Part shown: positions 15,529-23,839 of the stretch, in pieces
How positions within the stretch are numbered: the stretch's first letter is position 1
Layout: every line of letters begins with the position of its first letter
DNA from: Phycisphaerales bacterium
GTDB taxonomy: Bacteria > Planctomycetota > Phycisphaerae > Phycisphaerales > UBA1924
Reading direction: 5' to 3'
Assembly (NCBI GenBank): GCA_007694925.1
Contig: REET01000128.1
Location: forward strand, 1-38,617
DNA: 38,617 nt
The notes under the pieces: model-generated
The model's input: only the letters and a program-made list of their open reading frames with translations
Database searches by the model: none
What the model was told of the DNA's origin: nothing
Program-made: the position numbers and the translations under genes

Positions 15529-18217
15529 CATCCGGACGCACGCGTGGCTCGCGCCGCTGGCGGCGCTGCTGCTGATTGCGCCGTTCGGCTTTGCGCAGGA
15601 GCGTGAGGCCGAGCCGGTCCGCGTCTCGCCCGACGATCGGGTCGAGTCGTTCCTCGAACGCCTGGGCATCGAAGACCTGATGATCGTCCAGCTCCGCGAC
15701 CGGCTCGGGCGTGCGCCCGCGAGCGATCGGCCGGAGATCGCCGAGCGCCTCGGACGCCTCTACGCGATCCAGATGCGCGAAGCGCGGAGCTCCGAAGAAC
15801 GCGAGCGGCTCCTCGCGGCCTCTTACGACATCCTCCGCGAGATCCCAGACCAGGACCACCACCCCCTCCGCGTGATGATCGAGCGGACCCGCTACCTCGC
15901 GGCGGAAGAGATCGCCGAGCGCTGGCGCGTCCGCCTCGCGACCGACCAGGAGCGGGAGGAGGCGGTGCGTTCGCTCCGCGAGGCACGGCGCGGGTTCGCG
16001 GCCATCGCGTCGTCGGCATCGCGACGCATCGACCAGCTCGACCGCCTCGAGCAGCGAGGCAGGGGCGAGGATGTCGAGCACATCCGCGAGCGCAGGACCG
16101 AGGTCGCGGCGATCCACTCAGAGGCCAGGTTCTTCGCCGGCTGGAGCGAGTACTACCTCGCGATGATCCTCGGGAGCTCGCAGTCGGCGACGGCTGCGCT
16201 CCAGGAGTTCGGTTGGCTGCTGGGCGCGCCCGACGGGCGGATCCCTACGCTCGAACGCCTCTCGCGCGACATGCTCGCAAGGGAAGTGGTCGCCAGGGCC
16301 GCGATCGGCGTCGCGCTGGCGTACGCCGTGAGGGGCGACGACGCCGACGCCGTCGCGTGGCTGGACACGATCGAACGCCACCGGGAACTGCCCGATTCGA
16401 TCCGCGCCTCGCTGTTCGAGCGGCGTCTGAGCGTCCTCGCGTCGACGCGTCCTCGCTGGGCGAGGGTCGAGCAGCTTATTGACCAGAGGCTTGCCGCGGC
16501 CTCGCGCGAGTCGAAGCCGCCCTTCTCCGTCCGCGAGGCGAGGCTGCTGACGGTGCTGGCGCTCGAGGCGGTGGAGGCCGACGCGCCCGACCCGCGCCTG
16601 TCGACGCTGATCCTCAAGCTCGCGGAGATCGGGATCGGTGAACTGATCGCGATGGGCGAGATCGGGCAGGTGCTCGACCTCGTCGACCGCTACGCGGGCA
16701 CGCCGGTGATCGGCGAGGGGTTCATCGCTCGCTATGTCGAGGGGCTGCGCGCGTACGAGGAGGCCGAAGCGCTCGCCGCGGCCGGCGACGAAGCGATCGA
16801 GAGCGCCGCGACACGCACCGCCTTCCGCGACGCGGCGCGTGCGCTCGAGCGTGCACTGGTGACCGACGACGCCGAGAACTTCGAACGCGAGGCGATGTCG
16901 GCCCGCCAGCGTCTGGCCTTCGCGTACTTCCGCGCGGGCGAGTACCTGCAGGCGGCCGACCGGTTCGAGCGGGTCTTCCGCGCCGAGCCCGGCGAGCCCC
17001 TGCGCGAGGAAGCGCTCTGGAACGCGGTGCTCGCGCTGGAGCGTGCGGCCGAGATGCCCGGCGCCGGCGTCGACCGGCGATTGCGCACACTCGCGACGCT
17101 CTACATCGGCGAGTACCCCAGGCGCGAGCGGGCGGCGGTCCTGCTCGTCCGGCGCACCGCGGGCGATTCGGCCGACCCGATCACCGCCGTCGAGACGCTG
17201 CTGGCGGTCGATCGTTCGTCGTCGCTGCGCCCCGTCGCAGAGCGCCAGGCCGCCAACCTGCTCTACAGGGTGTACCGCGACAGCTCGGGCGCCGAGCGCG
17301 AGTTCGCCGCGTCGAGGTTCCTCGAAATCGCCGAGGGCGTTGTCGAGCACGAGCGCCGCGCGATGCGCGACGCGACCGGATCGGGCCTCAACGAGCACGG
17401 CACCCGCGCCGCGATCGTGCTGCGCCAGATGCTCGACGCCATGCTCGCGGCGGAGAACCCCGATCCCGCCCGCGCCCGGCGCTCGCTGACGATGCTCCGC
17501 GAGATCGTTTCGATCGCGGGGGTCGACAGCGCGCCGTTCGCCGACGAGCTGCTGTACCGCGAGGTGCAGATCGCGCTGGCGGAGGGGGATGTCGAGTCGG
17601 CGAGCGAGGCGGGACGGCGCCTGCGCCAGGGGGACCACCCGCTGGCCGAGGCCGCCGAAGGCCTGCTCTTCCGCGACGCTTTGGCGAGGTTCCAGCGCGA
17701 TTCGGGCGACTTTCAGGCGGGGCGCGAGGCGGTCGAGTCCGGGCGGAGGCTGCTCTCGATCTCGATGGCCAAGGGCGGGGGGCCGGGCGACCGCCAGTTC
17801 GCCGCGATCTCGGCGCGCGTGGCCGATGTCGCCGCGACCCTCTGGCGCGAGCGGGCCGATGAACAGATGCGAGACACGGCGCTGGAGGTCGACGGGCGGC
17901 TGGTCGACGCGGGCCGGGCCAGCGCCACGACGCTGCTGCGCTTCGCCGAACTCGCCGAAGCCGCAGAAGAGCACGAGCGGGCGCTCGACGCTTGGCGCAG
18001 GCTTTTGACCGGCCTGGACGCGAGCTCGCCCGACTGGTTCCGGGCCCGCCACGAATCGATCCGGCTGCTGATGCGCACCTCGCCGGAGCGCGCGGCGCTC
18101 GTGATGGACCAGCACAAGGCCCTGCACCCCAACTTCGGCCCCGAGCCATGGGGCGAACGGCTGCGCGAGCTCGACCGGCGCCTCGACGCCTTCCGCAGCG
18201 GCGGGGGGGGCGGCTGA
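15512..18217 (+). CDS. Large exported helical-repeat (TPR-like) protein
   Basis: 901 residues. A signal peptide (MCPRTDIRTHAWLAPLAALL, cleaved after about residue 28 near FGFAQ) is followed by roughly 870 residues of nearly all-helical Ala/Arg/Glu/Leu-rich sequence. This includes TPR-type stretches such as RLAFAYFRAGEYLQAADRFE. No catalytic motif is visible. A Gly run ends the protein (RSGGGGG). The ATG overlaps the second ExbD gene by 17 bases and has an AAGGTG site; its stop overlaps the next start by 1 base. Location is predicted periplasmic or outer-membrane-facing. By analogy with TPR proteins in other stator-driven machines it may be a scaffold; this is inference. Confidence 0.75.
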   Translation: MCPRTDIRTHAWLAPLAALLLIAPFGFAQEREAEPVRVSPDDRVESFLERLGIEDLMIVQLRDRLGRAPASDRPEIAERLGRLYAIQMREARSSEERERLLAASYDILREIPDQDHHPLRVMIERTRYLAAEEIAERWRVRLATDQEREEAVRSLREARRGFAAIASSASRRIDQLDRLEQRGRGEDVEHIRERRTEVAAIHSEARFFAGWSEYYLAMILGSSQSATAALQEFGWLLGAPDGRIPTLERLSRDMLAREVVARAAIGVALAYAVRGDDADAVAWLDTIERHRELPDSIRASLFERRLSVLASTRPRWARVEQLIDQRLAAASRESKPPFSVREARLLTVLALEAVEADAPDPRLSTLILKLAEIGIGELIAMGEIGQVLDLVDRYAGTPVIGEGFIARYVEGLRAYEEAEALAAAGDEAIESAATRTAFRDAARALERALVTDDAENFEREAMSARQRLAFAYFRAGEYLQAADRFERVFRAEPGEPLREEALWNAVLALERAAEMPGAGVDRRLRTLATLYIGEYPRRERAAVLLVRRTAGDSADPITAVETLLAVDRSSSLRPVAERQAANLLYRVYRDSSGAEREFAASRFLEIAEGVVEHERRAMRDATGSGLNEHGTRAAIVLRQMLDAMLAAENPDPARARRSLTMLREIVSIAGVDSAPFADELLYREVQIALAEGDVESASEAGRRLRQGDHPLAEAAEGLLFRDALARFQRDSGDFQAGREAVESGRRLLSISMAKGGGPGDRQFAAISARVADVAATLWRERADEQMRDTALEVDGRLVDAGRASATTLLRFAELAEAAEEHERALDAWRRLLTGLDASSPDWFRARHESIRLLMRTSPERAALVMDQHKALHPNFGPEPWGERLRELDRRLDAFRSGGGGG

Positions 18218-21069
18218 TGCCCAGCAGAGGCTACGACGCACCGGCGAGGAGGTTTCTCGGCGAGAAGGCGGTGGGCGCAGGGCCCTTCGGCCTGCTCGCG
18301 CTGCCCATCGAGCCCGCCGATGAAGACACCGTCTTCGAGGCGCTGGAGCGGCGCCTCGCCGAGATCGACCGCCACCCCCACGCGCAGACGCCAGAGGCCG
18401 ATGATGCCCGCCTGGCGCTGCACGCCGCGGCGGCCCAGCTCATGGACCCGCAGGTGCAGCGGGCCCTCTTGGAGCGCTGGTCGGAGGGCGCGGGCGAAGA
18501 AGATGTCGGCGAGATGATCGATTACGAGCTGCAGCGTCAGGCGATGCTGCTGCTGGCCGGCGGCGCCCACAACGCTTCGGCGCTGCACCGGCTCTCGCTC
18601 TTGGCGCAGACGCACGGGATCCCTGTCGAACGCCTGGTCGAGTCGATCGTCCACGCCGACGCATCGCCGCAGCGATCCGCGCAGCAGCACGATTCGGCGG
18701 AGACGCCCGCAGACGGGGGCGATTACGACGAAGAGGATCAAGAGAGCAACACCGACAGCCCCGGCGTGACGCCTCCGCCCGCGTGGATGGACGAAGCGCA
18801 CCGCCCGGGCTCTGTCGGGCAGGTGATTCTGCTGTTGGGCGTCGCGGTGGTGGGGCTCGGGGCGATCGCGGCGGTCTCGGTCGTGTTGCTCGCCGACCGT
18901 CTCGGTTCGGCCATTCCCCAGCAGCAGCCTCAGCAGGCCCAGACGACACAGCAACCCCCGCCTGAGGCGCCACCGCCGAGCCCGACCACGGGCGCAGCGA
19001 CGGGGCGCGAATCGGTCAACGGGCAAACCGAGCGTCCGCCGCCGCCCCCCGTGCCCAACGCGACGGAGATCCGCTCGATGCTCGCCGACGCGGCGTCGAT
19101 GCTCGAACTCGACGCCCAGGCCGCGTCGACGGAGTTCCGGCGTGCGGTCGAACTCGCGTCTGCGCACTGGCTGGACCACCGCGCCGACCAGCGCGTCGCG
19201 ATCCGGGCGGAGGTCGTCGGGTTTGTCCACCGCGCCGGCTCGTGGCCCAACGCCTCGTCTCGGGCGATCGGTGCGATCGCCGAGCACCTCGATGTGCTGC
19301 GCGCCGAGCGGGCGCCGGGCGAGGTCGAGATGCGACGCGCCGTCTGGGCGTCGGGGATGCTGGCGCGCCTGCGTTCGGACCGGGACCTGCCCGCCTCGGC
19401 GCGCCTGGCGATCGATGAGGCGCTCGTGGGCGTGGGGGCCGACGCCGGCTTCGCTTCAGGCGCGGGGTTCGAGCGAGGGGCGATGGCCGGGGCGTCGCGT
19501 TTGGGGCTGAAGATGTCGATCGCGGCCCCGCCTTCTTCCAGAGAAGACGGGGATCGGGAGATCCGCGCGTGGGAGGCGTGGCTGGCCTGCATCGAGGCGC
19601 TGGAGCCAACGCCCGGCACGCAGCGCGACAGGGTCGTCCTCGGCGCGCTCGACGCGATCATCTTCGCCGGGGGCGAGGGCGAGCGGGCGAGGGCCGGCGT
19701 GCACGCGGTACGGCTGCTCGCCCCGGAGGTCCGCTGGGGCGACGGGTCGGAAGCGAGGCTCTGGCTGCTGCGGATCGCCGGCTCTGCTCGCGCCGACGCG
19801 ACGCTGGTGCGCACGCTGATGCGGGCGCTCTCTGAACGAGCGCCGGACAGCATGGTCGGCCCGGCGCAGATCCCCTCGGCGCAGGCGATGCAGGCGGACA
19901 GGGCGAGGATCCGAGAGTCCCTCGCCAGGCTGTGGGGGCTCGAGCAGGCCGAGCGGGCCGACGAACTCGGCTACTCGCTGGCGGGGTATTCACGGAACTT
20001 CATCGAGCGGTCCGAGGGCGCGATCGCTCCGCAGGACCACCTCGCCTCGGCCGCGGCGCTCGCCAGGCTCAACCTCGCCTCGGCGCTGCGCTTTGCCGGC
20101 CGGTACGACGAGGCGGGGATGGTGCTGCAGCAGACCGATCGGGTCATCGAGACGGCGCGATCCGGATCCAGGCCGTGGCGCCTCGACGGGCTGTTCGACT
20201 ATGGGCGCGACGAGCACCGCTGGGCGCTGGCGTATCTGCAGGTCGGCCGGCGGGTCGACGCGCGCGTGGCGATGCTCGAAGAGCTCGGGCGGAGCCCGCA
20301 CTACCTGGGCTGGGCCGAGGCGGACATCGTCGTTGCAGAGGCGCTGCGGGGCGATTCACCGCGAGTGCGCATCGCGGCGGGGCAGGTCGTCGAGCGCGTC
20401 GTGGGCCAGCCCCGCGTGGTCAACGCGTTCCTGGAGGTGCTGCCCGACGCGCCGCTGACCCGGCGGAGCGCCGAACTGATCGAGATGGCCGCGAGCGAGA
20501 TGCTGCCCCGCCCCGACGACCCTTCGTTCATGTTCGAGGCGAGGCGGGCGATCGTGCAGCGGCTGCTGCAGATGGCTTCGGAAGAACGCGAGGGCGTGGC
20601 GCTCGACCGGTTGTCGGCGATCGTCGCCGAGGCGTACGCCGAGATCAGCGCCATCGACGACCCCGAGGACGAGATCTCGCTGGGCGACAAGCCCAACCCG
20701 ATGGACGGCGCCGAGCTGCTGCACCACTACTGGCTGTCGCTGGCGAGGCGGGCGCCCTCGTCGGCGATCGCTTCGGTGCCCGGGGGCCTGACGCCCGGAT
20801 CGATCGACGCGCGGATGAACGCGAGGCTGAATCTCGCCGACGGGCCGGTGCAGGCCTTCCTGGCGTACCAGATCGCGATCTGCGAGGCGATGGCGCTGGT
20901 CGTCTCCGCCGAGCGTCCGGGCGTGTCGCCGGAGGTCGAGGCGGTGCTGGCGCAGTTCGAGGACGAACGCCGTGCGGCGGGGCATGTGCTCGAACAGGTC
21001 GCCGCGTGCGAGCGGGCCATGGCCAGGCTCTGGCGCATCAGGCTCGATCTGATCGGAGGCGGAATGTGA
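18217..21069 (+). CDS. Single-pass membrane protein with conserved N-terminal cytoplasmic domain and large periplasmic helical region
   Basis: 950 residues. The N-terminal cytoplasmic part (1-about 145) is helical and contains PFGLLALPIEPADEDTVFEA and DDARLALHAAAAQLMDPQVQ. The pattern is faintly J-domain-like (LL.L......I..A...R, then a second helix), but it lacks the HPD motif, so no chaperone role can be claimed. An acidic linker (about 160-182) precedes one helix at 200-226 (VILLLGVAVVGLGAIAAVSV), then a Pro/Gln-rich stalk and about 700 residues of helical-repeat sequence outside. ATG at 18217 overlaps the previous stop by 1 base. Having domains on both sides of the membrane, it could link the stator to the periplasmic scaffold. 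Function unknown. Confidence 0.72.
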   Translation: MPSRGYDAPARRFLGEKAVGAGPFGLLALPIEPADEDTVFEALERRLAEIDRHPHAQTPEADDARLALHAAAAQLMDPQVQRALLERWSEGAGEEDVGEMIDYELQRQAMLLLAGGAHNASALHRLSLLAQTHGIPVERLVESIVHADASPQRSAQQHDSAETPADGGDYDEEDQESNTDSPGVTPPPAWMDEAHRPGSVGQVILLLGVAVVGLGAIAAVSVVLLADRLGSAIPQQQPQQAQTTQQPPPEAPPPSPTTGAATGRESVNGQTERPPPPPVPNATEIRSMLADAASMLELDAQAASTEFRRAVELASAHWLDHRADQRVAIRAEVVGFVHRAGSWPNASSRAIGAIAEHLDVLRAERAPGEVEMRRAVWASGMLARLRSDRDLPASARLAIDEALVGVGADAGFASGAGFERGAMAGASRLGLKMSIAAPPSSREDGDREIRAWEAWLACIEALEPTPGTQRDRVVLGALDAIIFAGGEGERARAGVHAVRLLAPEVRWGDGSEARLWLLRIAGSARADATLVRTLMRALSERAPDSMVGPAQIPSAQAMQADRARIRESLARLWGLEQAERADELGYSLAGYSRNFIERSEGAIAPQDHLASAAALARLNLASALRFAGRYDEAGMVLQQTDRVIETARSGSRPWRLDGLFDYGRDEHRWALAYLQVGRRVDARVAMLEELGRSPHYLGWAEADIVVAEALRGDSPRVRIAAGQVVERVVGQPRVVNAFLEVLPDAPLTRRSAELIEMAASEMLPRPDDPSFMFEARRAIVQRLLQMASEEREGVALDRLSAIVAEAYAEISAIDDPEDEISLGDKPNPMDGAELLHHYWLSLARRAPSSAIASVPGGLTPGSIDARMNARLNLADGPVQAFLAYQIAICEAMALVVSAERPGVSPEVEAVLAQFEDERRAAGHVLEQVAACERAMARLWRIRLDLIGGGM

Positions 21070-21971
21070 TGCGGCTGATCGCGGCGATGCTTGTGCTGGT
21101 GCTGGTCTTCCCCGCAGGGGCCGAGACGCCCGATGCGCTCGGGCCCTGGGCAGAGCGGCTCGCTTCGCTCACGCCGGACGATCCGGCCGAGTACTTCGCG
21201 CTGGCCGAAGAGATGGCGGCGTTGGCCGAAGACGCCGATCGCAGGGACCGCGAACTGCTCGCGACAGCGCGCCGGCTCTTCGTGCTCGCCTTCGAGCTGG
21301 GCAGGGCGCGGGGAGACTCGGGGCTGAGCGCCAGCGCCTGCATCGGGCTGGCGGCGCTGGCGACCGACGAGCGCGAGCGCCGTTGGCTCCGCGCTCTGGC
21401 GGCGGCGATGGACCCGCGTCACGGCACGCCCGATTGGTCGCGCGTCGATCCCGGCGCCCCTTCGCCCCGGATCGCGCTCCGGGCTGCCGAGGCGATCGGC
21501 CATGTGCGTGCCGGCAACGGGCGCGCCGCACTCGCCCTGTTCGACGACCCGAGCGTGCTCGCCGCGCTGTCGAGGCACGACCGCTTGCTGCACCCCTTTG
21601 GGGCGCGGGGCGGGCTGTTCGACTTGCAGCGCGAGGCGAGGCTCTGGCCCTGCCCCGAGTGCCGCAACACGAGGCTGTCGCGCGATGCACGCGGGCGTGG
21701 GGCTCTCTGCGGGACCTGCAGTGGGGACCCCGGCCCGGACATGACGCCCGACCTGTATGTCGCCCATCTGCGGACTGAGTTCGCCCTGCTCAACGCCGAG
21801 CACGCGACATGGTCCTCACAGCTCGCGACCGACGGGGGGACGCCCCTGCGCGACCCCGATCCAGAAGAGCTCGCCTCGGCGATGCGGATCGACCCCGCCC
21901 GGACGGTTTTTCATGACGGGCGCTGGGTCCGCCCGGATCGCGCCGAGCCGGAGCAGAATCCCGGCCCCTGA
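21069..21971 (+). CDS. Exported protein with zinc ribbon, last gene of the vWA-ExbBD operon
   Basis: 300 residues; family not recognised. Signal peptide at 1-18 (LIAAMLVLVLVFPAGAETPD), then helical repeats to about residue 185. A four-Cys ribbon follows (C195, C198, C214 and C217, in CPECRNTRL...CGTCSGDPGPD), and a C-terminal 80 residues with VFHDGRWVRPDR. A zinc ribbon in a secreted protein is uncommon, as these are normally cytoplasmic. The ATG sits in a TGATG overlap with the preceding stop. No terminator hairpin is evident after it; the 105-base gap that follows contains a short duplication and a candidate promoter for the next gene. Confidence 0.7.
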   Translation: MRLIAAMLVLVLVFPAGAETPDALGPWAERLASLTPDDPAEYFALAEEMAALAEDADRRDRELLATARRLFVLAFELGRARGDSGLSASACIGLAALATDERERRWLRALAAAMDPRHGTPDWSRVDPGAPSPRIALRAAEAIGHVRAGNGRAALALFDDPSVLAALSRHDRLLHPFGARGGLFDLQREARLWPCPECRNTRLSRDARGRGALCGTCSGDPGPDMTPDLYVAHLRTEFALLNAEHATWSSQLATDGGTPLRDPDPEELASAMRIDPARTVFHDGRWVRPDRAEPEQNPGP

Positions 21972-22029
21972 TCCGCCCCTGATCCGCCCCAGAACCGCAC
22001 CTGAGCCGTCGCGGGGCGCGCCGGGCCAA

Positions 22030-22035
22030 TAGACT
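22030..22035 (+). promoter_or_regulatory. Candidate -10 element (TAGACT) of the tRNA-binding domain gene
   Basis: TAGACT is followed by CCCGCCCAACCCA, almost the same as the sequence before smpB (36915), which differs by one inserted G. It lies 42 bases before the start codon. No -35 box recognised. Confidence 0.5.
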
Positions 22036-22076
22036 CCCGCCCAACCCAACGCGCTGGCAACACAGGAGGCGTCCAC

Positions 22077-22463
22077 ATGGCGGAAGCGACCGAAGGCACG
22101 ACGGAGTCCACAGGCAAGCCGGTTGTCTCGTTCGATGAATTCGCGAGGCTCGACCTGCGTGTGGCGAAGATCACCGCCGCCGAGCCTCATCCCAACGCCG
22201 ACCGCCTGCTCCGCCTCCAGCTCGACGACGGGTCGGGCGAGCCCCGCCAGATCTGCGCTGGGATCAAGGGCCACTACGAGCCGGGCGAACTTGTGGGACG
22301 GCTGATCGTGATCGTGGCGAACCTCGCGCCCCGGAAGATCCGCGGCGAGGAGTCGCGCGGGATGCTGCTGGCCGCCAGCGACGCCGCCAAGGGCGAGGCT
22401 GAGCGCAGCGTGATCCTGCTGAGCCCGATGAGCGAGATCGCGCCCGGCGCGATCGTTTCCTGA
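22077..22463 (+). CDS. Stand-alone tRNA-binding domain protein (MetRS beta-subunit/Trbp111-like)
   Basis: A 128-residue cytoplasmic OB-fold protein of the family forming the C-terminal domain of many methionyl-tRNA synthetases and the free proteins Trbp111 and CsaA. Visible hallmarks are FARLDLRVAKITAAEPHPNA, DRLLRLQLDDG, RQICAGIKGHYEPGELVG, IVIVANLAPRKIRGEESRGM and LLAASD. A 17-residue Thr/Glu-rich tail precedes the domain. An AGGAGG site lies 7 bases before the ATG. It is probably monocistronic and convergent with the exported protein gene at 22485. It may supply tRNA binding in trans to a MetRS lacking this domain, or act as a free tRNA chaperone; the MetRS gene is not in this window. Confidence 0.9.
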   Translation: MAEATEGTTESTGKPVVSFDEFARLDLRVAKITAAEPHPNADRLLRLQLDDGSGEPRQICAGIKGHYEPGELVGRLIVIVANLAPRKIRGEESRGMLLAASDAAKGEAERSVILLSPMSEIAPGAIVS

Positions 22464-22484
22464 CAATCCGGACCTGAACCGAGT

Positions 22485-23387
22485 TCAGCCGCCACCGCCG
22501 CCTCGGCGGGGTCGGCGGCCTCCGTCGCGCTGGGGCGGCTCGCGCTCGACGAGGCGGTCGAGGCTCTGTTCGATTCGGCGCATCTGCTCGGCGATGATCG
22601 CGTCGCGCCGATTGCGCCGGTCCTGCACCTCCGACTCCATGGCGCCGAGGCGCTCGCGGAGCCTGGACATCTCCAGGCGGGCGGACGCCTCCCGCGCATC
22701 GAACGAACGCTCCAGCGCCCGCATCACCGCGACGCGGGCCTCCTCGGCGGCGCGATCGTCCTCTGAGCGCACGGCGGCGGCGAGCTGGCGCGTCGAGCTC
22801 GCCATGGCCAGCCCGGCCGCCATCTCGCGGGCGCGGAGCGCCGCGAGTTGCGGGTCTTCTGCACGCAGTTCGGTGAGCTCGCGGTAGCGGGGGCCGATCC
22901 GCCGCAGCAGCTGCCCGAACTCGTCGGGGTCTTCGGTGCGGAGGCGTCGCAGGCGCGAGGCGAGCTCGGGCGACTCCGCGGCGATCGTGTCGAGCAGCTC
23001 CGCACGCGGGTCGGTCTGGAGATTCTCGGCCGATTCGGTTCGGCGCTGCTCCATGCGGCGCAGCCGATCGCGCGGCAACTCGCGGGCCTCGGATTGCACG
23101 GTCTGCGGCTGGTCCGTGCCGGCCGCTTCCCGGGCGTCGTCGTCGCCGAGGCGTTCCAGCGCGCCGTCGATGCGCGAGAGCCGCTGCTGGAGCATCTCGA
23201 TCCGCTGCTGGGTCTCCTCGCGCTGGCGCTGGAGCTGGGCGCGGGTGAGCTCGGGTCGCTGCTGGGCGCTCTCGGCGCTGCGCTCGCCTCCGGCGCCTTC
23301 GGGCTGGGCGAGCGCGAGGGCGGAGAAGGTCAGGGCCGCCGTGGCGAGGCCTGCGAGACCGAGCGTGCGGGCGTGGTTGCGTTTCAT
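22485..23387 (-). CDS. Exported Arg/Glu/Gln-rich coiled-coil protein, third gene of a sigma-factor operon
   Basis: 300 residues. A signal peptide (basic KRNHAR, then LGLAGLATAALTFSALALAQ) is followed by a long, highly charged helical body. One coiled-coil-prone stretch is RAQLQRQREETQQRIEMLQQ and another runs over the last 100 residues. The C-terminus is an Arg/Gly-rich tail (DGGRRPRRGGGGG). No enzymatic motif is seen. It overlaps the anti-sigma candidate's stop by 1 base (TGATG) and is thus the last gene of sigma / anti-sigma / exported protein. A periplasmic stress-sensing role of the Spy/CpxP/CnrX type fits the composition and context but is inferred. Confidence 0.65.
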   Translation of the reverse strand: MKRNHARTLGLAGLATAALTFSALALAQPEGAGGERSAESAQQRPELTRAQLQRQREETQQRIEMLQQRLSRIDGALERLGDDDAREAAGTDQPQTVQSEARELPRDRLRRMEQRRTESAENLQTDPRAELLDTIAAESPELASRLRRLRTEDPDEFGQLLRRIGPRYRELTELRAEDPQLAALRAREMAAGLAMASSTRQLAAAVRSEDDRAAEEARVAVMRALERSFDAREASARLEMSRLRERLGAMESEVQDRRNRRDAIIAEQMRRIEQSLDRLVEREPPQRDGGRRPRRGGGGG

Positions 23388-23839
23388 CACATCGACTCCA
23401 GGACGCTCAGCAGTTCGAGCGTGAACAGGTCGGCTTCGCCGTAGGACTCCAGCGCCGTCGATTCGGCGTGGAGTGCGTTCAGGCGGTTGTCCAGGGGGTC
23501 GCTGAGCATCGACTCCAGCGAGAGCCAGAGGTCCATGTCGGCCGCGACGGTCGCCATCACGGGCGTCGGTGTTCCGATCTGTTCGCCCGGGCGGACGCTG
23601 ATGACAAGGGCCGCGACCCCGATGAGCAGGGCCAGGCAGGCCGCCAAGGCGCCGAGGCGCGACGCCCACGCCGGGCCGATTCGCGCGACCACCGCGGGGC
23701 GTTCGGCACGCAGGCTCGGGGCCGAGGCCTCGGCGATGCGCGACGCCAGGCCCGGGGGCGTCGCGTCGCGTTCGAGAGCGCCGAGCGCGTCGAGGCGTTC
23801 TTCCAGCGGCGTCTTCGGTTGTTCTTGCTCACGGGTCAT
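23387..23839 (-). CDS. Single-pass membrane protein, candidate anti-sigma factor
   Basis: 150 residues. The cytoplasmic N-terminus (1-59) holds two short amphipathic helices (TPLEERLDALGALERDATPP, GLASRIAEA). One membrane helix spans about 60-82 (LGALAACLALLIGVAALVIS) and a periplasmic segment of 68 residues ends in helices rich in Leu/Glu (NRLNALHAESTALESYGEAD). The zinc motif HxxxCxxC of classic zinc-binding anti-sigmas is absent. Its ATG overlaps the stop of the ECF sigma gene (ATGA), and this coupling plus topology is the basis for the anti-sigma call. Confidence 0.7.
   Translation of the reverse strand: MTREQEQPKTPLEERLDALGALERDATPPGLASRIAEASAPSLRAERPAVVARIGPAWASRLGALAACLALLIGVAALVISVRPGEQIGTPTPVMATVAADMDLWLSLESMLSDPLDNRLNALHAESTALESYGEADLFTLELLSVLESM

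Noticed and set aside
16118-18241. A 707-codon minus-strand open frame
   Set aside because: It is fully antisense to the exported helical-repeat protein, which has a signal peptide and operon coupling; the antisense translation is Arg/Gly/Gln-rich and featureless.
18217-18717. A genuine DnaJ J-domain at the N-terminus of the 950-residue protein
   Set aside because: The helix pattern is suggestive, but the HPD motif needed to stimulate DnaK is missing, so only a loose resemblance is reported.
21965-21986. Direct repeat CCCCTGATCCG x2 spanning the stop codon of the last vWA-operon gene
   Set aside because: It is only 11 bases long and looks like a simple local duplication; it adds no evidence for a mobile element or attachment site.
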